Shown one piece after another: positions 54,002 through 61,340 of a DNA stretch of 64,000 nucleotides; the first letter of the stretch is position 1, and each line of letters begins with the position of its first letter. Source of the DNA: QQVM01 sp035341855. GTDB taxonomy: Bacteria > Bacteroidota > Bacteroidia > AKYH767-A > 2013-40CM-41-45. The DNA lies in assembly GCA_035341855.1 (NCBI GenBank), contig DAOQWA010000010.1, forward strand, positions 19,732 to 83,731. The letters run 5' to 3'. Made by a program: the position numbers and the translations under genes. The notes under the pieces are model-generated. The model was not told the DNA's origin, did not search any database, and saw only the letters and a program-made list of their open reading frames with translations.

Positions 54002-55192
54002 TTAATCCTTGTAGTTATTCAAAACATCAATAATAATTTTACAAGCCGACCTGATCTCTTCATCGCTGATGATTAACGGCGGTGCTATCCTCAAGCAATG
54101 TGGTGCAAAAAGAAACCAATCTGTAAACAATCCTTTCTCAAGACATTTCCTGATAACATCCTGATTTATTTGGGCATTTTCAAATTCGAGGCATAAAAAT
54201 AAACCTTTTCCTCGTATTTCAGTAATTTTTTTGTGAACTAAAAGGTCTTTAAATAGCTTCTCCTGCGAAAGGATTTTGGATTTGAGATGCTCTTCTGTGA
54301 TCAATTCCAGTGATGCTTCGGCAGCAGCACAGGATACAGGATGACCTCCAAAAGTTGTGAGGTGGCCTAGGACCGGATCATGAGTTAAGGCAGACATATT
54401 TTCTTTCGAGGCGATAAATGCACCCAGGGGCATGCCTCCTCCGAATCCCTTGCCTAAAAGGAGAATATCCGGAACAATATTCTCCGAAGTAAATGCGAAT
54501 AGGGTACCTGTCCTCATCATCGCCGTTTGTATTTCATCTACGATCAGCAGAGTGCCGGTTGATTTGCATCGCTCAGCCAGTTTTTGTAAGAACTGATCTT
54601 TTGAACTCACGATTCCTGCCTCAGCCTGAATGATCTCTACTATTACTGCTGCCGTTTCATTGTCTATCAAAGAAAGTTGCCCGGAATCATTATAGTCAAG
54701 TATGGTGATGCCCGGAAGCAAAGGTCTGAAAGCAGTTTTGAGCTCTTCGTTGCCACAAACACTCAATGAACCTTGTGTGCTTCCATGATATGAATTTTTG
54801 AATGCAACCAATTTGGTCCTGCCTGTAATTCTTTTTGCCAATTTCAAAGCACCTTCAACAGCCTCTGATCCTGAGTTAGTAAAATAAACACTATTCAAAG
54901 AAGGAGGTAGGTAAGAACAAAGTTTTTCGGCAAGACGTACTTGCACTGATTGAATCAATTCTCCATACACCATGACATGCATATGCTTGTCAACCTGAGC
55001 TTTTATGGCTTTGTTAATAGACGGATTGGCATGTCCCATATTACAAACAGCAATGCCCGAAATGAGATCCATGTATTTTTTTCCTGCCGGGTCATACAAA
55101 TACATTCCTTCAGCCTTTTCTATCTCAAGTGCTAGAGGAAAAGGACTCGTTTGTGCAATGTGATTAAAAAATGATTGGCGTTGACTGGACAT
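54002..55192 (-). CDS. Class III aminotransferase (acetylornithine/ornithine type)
   Basis: The 396-residue PLP enzyme has the class III pattern: YLDLISGIAVCNMGH-like start (here YMDLISGIAVCNMGHA), SGSEAVEGALKLAKR, DEIQTAMMRTGT and the PLP-lysine in LLLGKGFGGGMPLGAF. The closest named groups are acetylornithine, ornithine, GABA and diamino-acid aminotransferases; the substrate cannot be set by eye. It is the first gene of an operon with a two-component system and has a TATCTTCG box upstream. Confidence 0.85.
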   Translation of the reverse strand: MSSQRQSFFNHIAQTSPFPLALEIEKAEGMYLYDPAGKKYMDLISGIAVCNMGHANPSINKAIKAQVDKHMHVMVYGELIQSVQVRLAEKLCSYLPPSLNSVYFTNSGSEAVEGALKLAKRITGRTKLVAFKNSYHGSTQGSLSVCGNEELKTAFRPLLPGITILDYNDSGQLSLIDNETAAVIVEIIQAEAGIVSSKDQFLQKLAERCKSTGTLLIVDEIQTAMMRTGTLFAFTSENIVPDILLLGKGFGGGMPLGAFIASKENMSALTHDPVLGHLTTFGGHPVSCAAAEASLELITEEHLKSKILSQEKLFKDLLVHKKITEIRGKGLFLCLEFENAQINQDVIRKCLEKGLFTDWFLFAPHCLRIAPPLIISDEEIRSACKIIIDVLNNYKD

Positions 55193-55254
55193 AAAAAAAA
55201 TATACTGAGTATGGAATCAATTAGATTTTCACTTTTGTAATTTTTAATTGCCTG

Positions 55255-55262
55255 CGAAGATA
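55255..55262 (-). promoter_or_regulatory. Variant -7 box (TATCTTCG) of the aminotransferase/two-component operon
   Basis: The octamer matches the boxes before the FKBP gene and the short frame at 57 kb, with the flank TATATCTTCGC. It lies about 60 bases before the ATG. Confidence 0.45.
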
Positions 55263-55373
55263 TAGAAATATGTAGAGATGATTCTCTGAAATTTGTCAAA
55301 AAACCAAGGAATTTATTTTGCGAATTTTAGTGTAAAGCTATTTGATTCGTCAACTGTTATGATAATTGATGAA

Positions 55374-56867
55374 TCATTTCATTGAAGCAAGGTGTATTAC
55401 TTCAACATTCTCAAGCCTGAATGTGTCAGGTTCAACTACACTACTTATTAAAATTTTATAACCATTATTCTTCAAGCTGTCTATAGTTTGTTGATCCGGT
55501 ATGAATGAATAGACAGTCATGTTCGTGTAGAACATCGCGCTAATTGGGTCATCATAATTGAACATGATTGCATTGTTATAAACATTGCTAATTTTTTTTA
55601 AAGCGATGATGTTTTCAGGTATTCTGTTTTTACTTTCAAGTGGTTTCAATCTTTCAATTGTGTATCTTATTGGAAGAACTACTAAGGCTAAAATAATCAG
55701 TTTGATAGTAGTCTTATAGATTTTCCATTCAATTTTTAATTCTTTAAGATATTCTATAAAAGCAGCTGTCACAATGAATATTGCAGGTGCTATGAATGCG
55801 ATATAAGCCTGCATTTTAGTTTGTGCAAATGAAAAGACGATTAAAGGAACAAAGATCCAAATTGCCAGTGAAAGTAATTTATACTTTGCATCAGCTTTAT
55901 AAACTGAGTAAATCAACCATATTAATGGAAGATAAACTAGTTCACCATAGTTTATTCTGAGTTTATTGAAGTAGTAAAATATTGAGCCTGTATGGGTTTC
56001 AATTGTCTCTGTTAGATGCCTGATGTTAAATCCTAATTCAAAAGCAGCTTCCTGTGGAAACCTTGCAAGAATATAAATTTGCCATGGTAGAAAAATGATG
56101 AGGGCAAGTGAAAAGAATTTGACAAAATCTTTAAACACTGTTTTGTTAAAGTTCTTCTCCGAATGTAAAACAAGACATAACCATATTGGTATGACAATAA
56201 GACCCGGTAACCATTTGCACAAAACTGAAATTCCCATACAAATTCCTGCAAACAGGTTGAACATTTGTTTCTTACTCTTTACATATTGGATCACAAAAAA
56301 CACACTCAATTCAATGAAGAAAAGAAAGAAACTGTCTATATGATCTGTAGTTACTCTGCCGGAACTTAATGATAAGATCAGTCCGTTTATTGAATTAAAG
56401 AAAGCGGAAATAATTGCAACATTCCTCGAAAAAAAGTACTTACCAATGGAGTAAGTGAGAAATATTCCAAGACTTGTCAAAAGTATTGAAGGTAATCTCA
56501 ATGCAATTTCATTACAACCAAAGAGCTGCATACTCAATGCCATGGACCATAACGGAAAGGGCTGTTTATGTAGCCAAACATGATTGCTTGCCCAATTCAT
56601 ATAGTCATATTGAAAAATTGCATTGTCGTAAAGAGTTGGGAGCAATGGATGATTAATCAGATTTTTTGCAACTAAAGCATGATAGCGTTCATCCCAGAAG
56701 TGCAAATAGAAATCACAGGAAGCATATACCCGCAGGATTAATCCTAATAAAACAAGCAGACCAACTGCGATATTGAAATTCTTCTTTTGATATTGGATCC
56801 AGGCGAGATAATAGCCTGTGAAGCAAACAAGCAGAAGAAGTAGGCCTGTAAGTTGGTTGCTATTCAT
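55374..56867 (-). CDS. ArnT/GT39-like membrane glycosyltransferase
   Basis: The 497-residue protein has about 11 membrane segments and the GT-C signature near the N-terminus: a DERYHALVAKNLI loop with the acidic pair, then TTDHIDSFFLFFIE. This matches the PMT/ArnT group, which moves sugars from polyprenyl phosphate to proteins or lipid A. The substrate is unknown. It lies upstream of the short frame at 57 kb and has no clear promoter of its own. Confidence 0.82.
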   Translation of the reverse strand: MNSNQLTGLLLLLVCFTGYYLAWIQYQKKNFNIAVGLLVLLGLILRVYASCDFYLHFWDERYHALVAKNLINHPLLPTLYDNAIFQYDYMNWASNHVWLHKQPFPLWSMALSMQLFGCNEIALRLPSILLTSLGIFLTYSIGKYFFSRNVAIISAFFNSINGLILSLSSGRVTTDHIDSFFLFFIELSVFFVIQYVKSKKQMFNLFAGICMGISVLCKWLPGLIVIPIWLCLVLHSEKNFNKTVFKDFVKFFSLALIIFLPWQIYILARFPQEAAFELGFNIRHLTETIETHTGSIFYYFNKLRINYGELVYLPLIWLIYSVYKADAKYKLLSLAIWIFVPLIVFSFAQTKMQAYIAFIAPAIFIVTAAFIEYLKELKIEWKIYKTTIKLIILALVVLPIRYTIERLKPLESKNRIPENIIALKKISNVYNNAIMFNYDDPISAMFYTNMTVYSFIPDQQTIDSLKNNGYKILISSVVEPDTFRLENVEVIHLASMK

Positions 56868-56946
56868 GCAGAAAATTTAATCAAAAGCAATCAAAGTAAA
56901 TGTTGAACCGCTTTGCCGAATTTTGTGTGTATGCCTGAGTGATAGG

Positions 56947-57072
56947 TCAATATGCCGAGCGAGGAATTTGCTGGTCTGAGCGATGTGTTGGAAGAATGCC
57001 TGGCGATGTGATGACATATAATTGAATAAGGCAGAAAATCGCAATTAAAGAAATGAATTTTAAGTTAAGCAT
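56947..57072 (-). CDS. Possible 41-residue exported peptide
   Basis: The ATG frame encodes a signal-like peptide: hydrophobic residues 5-21 (KFISLIAIFCLIQLYVI region) and a short polar tail with PTHRSDQQ. A TATCTTCG box lies at 57085-57092, with its start point about six bases before the ATG. It may be a real small membrane or secreted peptide, or the leftover signal region of a lost gene. There is no family match by eye. Confidence 0.35.
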   Translation of the reverse strand: MLNLKFISLIAIFCLIQLYVITSPGILPTHRSDQQIPRSAY

Positions 57073-57084
57073 TTTGGGTGAAGG

Positions 57085-57092
57085 CGAAGATA
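57085..57092 (-). promoter_or_regulatory. Variant -7 box (TATCTTCG) before the 41-residue frame
   Basis: The box and its flanks resemble those at 55255-55262 over about 15 bases, on the same strand. It could serve the short frame and, by read-through, the ArnT-like gene 200 bases further on. Confidence 0.4.
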
Positions 57093-57215
57093 TGGAAATT
57101 TGAAATCTAGGTTTATAATTTATAATTCATTAATTTGCAAAATATATGCTTGAATTGCTTGTTTGAATTTTAACTTGATTTTGTTATAAATTTTTTAAAA
57201 CACACTTGTCTAATA

Positions 57216-58913
57216 ATGAATAAGCGCTCGTTTTTATTTTGTTGCATGTTCAGTTGGGCAATAGCACTTTCTGCACAGAGTCCGTTGCTAAAGCAATGGG
57301 ATTACCGTTATGGTGGAACTTTGGGAGACTTCTTGAAGGCCGTAATTAAAACCTCGGATCATGGTTTACTAATGGGAGGTGAATCTCAGTCTGATAGTAG
57401 TGGAGATAAGTCTCAGAATCGTGTGGGTGCTTGGAATGCACCTGATTTATGGATTGTGAAAGTAGATTCATTGGGAATTAAACAATGGGATAAAACATAC
57501 GGTGGCAACAGAGCCGTAACATTCGGTGCTTTATTGGAACTGAAGGATGGTGGATATTTATGTGGTGGAGGCGTAACTGCAGATTCAGGTTATGACGTGA
57601 GTGAACCTAACAGAGGAAATGTAGGAAGTAGTGACTTTTGGTTACTGAAATTGGATTTGTTGGGGAACAAGGTTTGGGATAGGCGTTTTGGTGGAGATGG
57701 AGGAGAGTTTTTAACCTCCATGTTGGAAATGCATAATGGATTCGTCTTACTAGGTCGTTCAAGTTCAGGAGTGAGTGGAGACAAGTCAGAACCAAATTGG
57801 GATCAAAATTTAACCACTGCTGACTATTGGATTTTAAAAGTTGACTTCGCAGGTAATAAGGTTTGGGATAAAAGATATGGTGGTTTCTTAAATGATTATC
57901 CTAATAAAATTATACAAACTGAAGAGGGTGGTTACATAATTGCAGGTAATAGCTGGTCGCACAGGGAAGGAGATGTCACAGAGGAGGCCTATGACACGAG
58001 CAGTCACTTACCGGATTATTGGATTGTTAAAATTGATTCTATGGGTAATAAGCTATGGGATAAAAGATACGGTGGTTTGGGTGCAGAATATTTTTCTTCG
58101 ATTTGTACCAACTCGAATAATGGTTTTTTAGTCGGAGGTATTTCATACTCAGGGATAAGTGGGGTAAAAGCTGTTGAAAACCATGATAGCTCCTTGTCTT
58201 CAAACACCGCAGATTTTTGGGTGCTTGAAATCGATCGCCTAGGGAATATTATTTGGCAAAAGACTTATGGAGGTTATGCTAATGAGGATGAATTTTGTGA
58301 CATTTCCAGGACGGCAGATTGTGGCTACCTCTTGTCAGGAACATCGTATTCACATATTGGTGGAGATAAATCAGAAGAAAATTTAGGAAATGAGCAATCA
58401 TGGTTTATTAAAATTGATTCAGTTGGTAACAGAGTATGGGATAAAACACTAAGGACCAACATTGGATTGGGTGATAATGAAAATGGATTTGCTATTCAGA
58501 TGAGTGATTTCTCATATGTAATGGGAAACTACACAGGTGGACCAAGTGGTGGTGATAAAACACAGGATTCACAAGGCGGAGCGGATTACTGGATTTCCAA
58601 ATATGTAGATATTAATTTTATAAAGTGTGTTGAAACAAATGGAGGTGATACGCTTCCAATAGTTGACGAATTGTTAATATTTCCAAATCCGGTTCTTTCA
58701 GAATTGACTGTAAAACTTACAAGCGTAAAATTAAATTCAATTTCACTTAACATCTATGATGTTTTAGGTCAAGTTGTTTATCGATTTTCAGATGTTAATT
58801 TGAGCAAATCGTTTACAAAGGTCATAGACCTAAGCGCATTGGCTAATGGTATATATTTTCTTGTTATAAAAGTTAATGATGATCAGTTTATAAAAAAGAT
58901 TTTAAAGCAATAA
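57216..58913 (+). CDS. Seven-repeat propeller-like T9SS protein
   Basis: The 565-residue protein has a signal peptide (1-20, ending LSAQS). Seven repeats of about 60-66 residues follow, each starting near W(D/Q)K.YGG and ending in a W(I/L)(V/L)K.D..GN pattern. A C-terminal T9SS type A sorting domain begins near 480 (LIFPNPVLSELTVKL). Seven similar units suggest a seven-bladed beta-propeller displayed on the surface. It converges with a paralogue on the minus strand 20 bases away, with no clear hairpin between them. Confidence 0.82.
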   Translation: MNKRSFLFCCMFSWAIALSAQSPLLKQWDYRYGGTLGDFLKAVIKTSDHGLLMGGESQSDSSGDKSQNRVGAWNAPDLWIVKVDSLGIKQWDKTYGGNRAVTFGALLELKDGGYLCGGGVTADSGYDVSEPNRGNVGSSDFWLLKLDLLGNKVWDRRFGGDGGEFLTSMLEMHNGFVLLGRSSSGVSGDKSEPNWDQNLTTADYWILKVDFAGNKVWDKRYGGFLNDYPNKIIQTEEGGYIIAGNSWSHREGDVTEEAYDTSSHLPDYWIVKIDSMGNKLWDKRYGGLGAEYFSSICTNSNNGFLVGGISYSGISGVKAVENHDSSLSSNTADFWVLEIDRLGNIIWQKTYGGYANEDEFCDISRTADCGYLLSGTSYSHIGGDKSEENLGNEQSWFIKIDSVGNRVWDKTLRTNIGLGDNENGFAIQMSDFSYVMGNYTGGPSGGDKTQDSQGGADYWISKYVDINFIKCVETNGGDTLPIVDELLIFPNPVLSELTVKLTSVKLNSISLNIYDVLGQVVYRFSDVNLSKSFTKVIDLSALANGIYFLVIKVNDDQFIKKILKQ

Positions 58914-58933
58914 GGTAAAATTAAGCAGCAACA

Positions 58934-61321
58934 TCATTCTTTAATAAACCTCCATCGCTTGCTATTATCAATCTCGATCAGATACATTCCCGGAACCAAA
59001 TTTTTTAAAGAAATACTTTCTTTTACATTTGATGTTGTTTTTTGAATCAAAAGGTTTCCAAGAAGATCATATACTTTTATTTCATAATGTGATTTCATTC
59101 CCTGAATTGACAAGAACTCACCAGCGGGGTTTGGGAATATAATTGGGTTTGATTCTTTTTCAAGTCCTGAAATGCCGGTGTTAAAATCAAGCATGATATC
59201 ATCAATACCAAGTAAGGAAGTCAGGTCTGTTGCAAAGCTTTTGAAGCAAACATAATAAGTTCCGGATTGTGAAATGTTAAATGGTGCAAAGATTTGATGA
59301 TAGCTTGTGTCTATCGGAATTTGTGGTGAAGATATCAGTGATGATCCTAATAGATCCGGTGTTGAATTAATGTATACTTCTAATGAATATGGATTCTGGG
59401 AACTATACCCTTTCATCCAATAGGACATTAAATAATCTGTCGAAGCATTCAAATCGATACAGGGCGTCCAGAGTTGGTTGTGAGGAACAAGAGTATATGC
59501 TGGCCAAAAGACATATGTTTTGTCTCCGCTATGCGGGGAATAAGGAACAATTTCACCTGAATATCCATCAGCATCCAGATCATAACTGTACCAACCGGTG
59601 AAAATTTCATGATCTTCAAATCCCATGGACCATGGTACGGTCAGATGTTCAATAGAAACGACTTCACAAGATGTGCTGTCATTAAACGCATGTGCATCTC
59701 CGGAAACGTTAACTGATACATGGAGATTATATATTCCCGGTATGCTCAAGTCTGCAGTTGTTTGAAATGTATAATGAAGTGTATCACCCGGATGCAAGGT
59801 GTCAGCAATAATTTCTGAAACAGGGATTGCTCCGTTTACTGAATAGCTTACCGGGAAATTATAAAAATCATATTCACCTAAATTGGCGATCCTGATTTTT
59901 ACATTCTCTGAGTCACTTAATGTGCAACTTTGGTCAATTGAATCCAAAATGATGCTTGCTTCGATCGGTGATGGCTCATATAGTTTCAAAAGCCACATAT
60001 CATACGATCCATGATTCCCACTAACATCTCCACTATTATGGCTGGAAGAACCAAACATGACCCATCGGTCAGTTTCTGTTTGGATAATCCCGCCATTCTG
60101 ATCTGAATCATAGCCGCCATAACATTGGCTCCATATTATTTGACCTGTGTAGTCAAGTTTAACAAGAAAGTGGTCTTCCCCGCCATGATTATTGGTCACA
60201 TCTCCATCAAAAGAACCGACAGTCCCGCTTATCAAATATGTTGAATCCTCTAATACAATAACAGAAGATCCTTCATCCCAAAATATTCCACCCAAACATT
60301 TTTCCCATTCAAGGTTACCAAGTTTGTCCGTCTTCACTACCCAGATATCCCCAAAAATTGAATCATGATTTGAACTAACCTGGCCATCAATTGACTTGGT
60401 TTTTCCTACCATGATAAATCCACTGTCCGGAGTTTGCTGCAATGCGAAACCTTCATCAATATCAGAGCCCCCATAGCATTTAGCCCAAAGAAAATCTCCA
60501 CTTGAAGAAATTTTTCCTAAAACAAAATCCATAAACCCGTGAAAACCACTGCCGTTAAAATGTATATCTGACGACTCGGTAACTCCAAGGAAAGCATATC
60601 CACCATCAAGGGTTTGAACAATAGAATGACCATAATCTGCGTTTGTTCCTCCATAAGCCCTGTTCCACAGCATGTTTCCCAGACTATCAAATTTTAAAAC
60701 CCAGATGTCACTCGAAATAGAGGATGGAACCTGGGCAAAAATCAAATCGTGATCTATAGAATTTGAAGAGCCACAAAACATGTAATTTCCGTCATTTGTA
60801 GAAATTATATCGTATGCTTCATCAAAGGCTGATCCACCAAAGCATTTTTGCCAAACTAAGTTTCCTAAAGAGTCAAGCATTAACACCCAGGCATCATCAT
60901 ATCCTATGAGATCGGATATATCATCATCATCAGATCTTGTATAACCACAGGCAATGCTTGCACCATTTGTGGCAGGTGTTATACTATGGCAATAATCATA
61001 TTGATATCCTCCAAAACAATTTTTCCATACTATATTACCAATGCTGTCTGTGTTTATGATCCAAAAATCAGGACAAACATTAGAGTTAGAACATAATCCC
61101 GAATGAGATCCTGTAACTTGCCCATCCGAAGAAAATGTTGTACCCGCAAGAGTAAATCCCCCATTTGAATTTTGAATTGCTTTACTACCTCTATCATATT
61201 CTGAACCTCCATAACTTCTTTGAAATTCTATTAACGGTTGTGCATGAGAATTAAAAAAAATGCAAGTCAGGCAGGCAAAGAAAATCGAAAATAAGCTTAA
61301 TGAAGAAATTTTTAAATTCAT
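58934..61321 (-). CDS. Seven-repeat propeller-like T9SS protein with jelly-roll-like domain
   Basis: The 795-residue protein has a signal peptide (about 1-28, ending SHAQ). Seven repeats of about 58-66 residues follow, marked by W(K/Q/N/A/E/S).C(F/Y)GG and D.W(I/V)(I/L) elements. Next comes a CARDB-like segment (about 465-555; SYSVNGAIPVSEI), then a lectin or MAM-like region (about 560-710), and a T9SS type A sorting domain (IIFPNPAGEFLSIQ). I start at ATG 61321; an in-frame TTG lies six codons upstream. It is 19 bases after the BNR-like gene and probably co-transcribed. Confidence 0.82.
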   Translation of the reverse strand: MNLKISSLSLFSIFFACLTCIFFNSHAQPLIEFQRSYGGSEYDRGSKAIQNSNGGFTLAGTTFSSDGQVTGSHSGLCSNSNVCPDFWIINTDSIGNIVWKNCFGGYQYDYCHSITPATNGASIACGYTRSDDDDISDLIGYDDAWVLMLDSLGNLVWQKCFGGSAFDEAYDIISTNDGNYMFCGSSNSIDHDLIFAQVPSSISSDIWVLKFDSLGNMLWNRAYGGTNADYGHSIVQTLDGGYAFLGVTESSDIHFNGSGFHGFMDFVLGKISSSGDFLWAKCYGGSDIDEGFALQQTPDSGFIMVGKTKSIDGQVSSNHDSIFGDIWVVKTDKLGNLEWEKCLGGIFWDEGSSVIVLEDSTYLISGTVGSFDGDVTNNHGGEDHFLVKLDYTGQIIWSQCYGGYDSDQNGGIIQTETDRWVMFGSSSHNSGDVSGNHGSYDMWLLKLYEPSPIEASIILDSIDQSCTLSDSENVKIRIANLGEYDFYNFPVSYSVNGAIPVSEIIADTLHPGDTLHYTFQTTADLSIPGIYNLHVSVNVSGDAHAFNDSTSCEVVSIEHLTVPWSMGFEDHEIFTGWYSYDLDADGYSGEIVPYSPHSGDKTYVFWPAYTLVPHNQLWTPCIDLNASTDYLMSYWMKGYSSQNPYSLEVYINSTPDLLGSSLISSPQIPIDTSYHQIFAPFNISQSGTYYVCFKSFATDLTSLLGIDDIMLDFNTGISGLEKESNPIIFPNPAGEFLSIQGMKSHYEIKVYDLLGNLLIQKTTSNVKESISLKNLVPGMYLIEIDNSKRWRFIKE

Positions 61322-61340
61322 GTGATTGGATTTTATCAAT

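Larger units (their letters stand above)
56868..57215. other. Intergenic region holding a short frame
   Basis: The 348 bases between the ArnT-like gene and the next T9SS gene contain a 41-residue minus-strand frame (56947-57072) with a promoter-like box, and an AT-rich plus-strand leader. No tRNA or other RNA was recognised. Confidence 0.5.
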
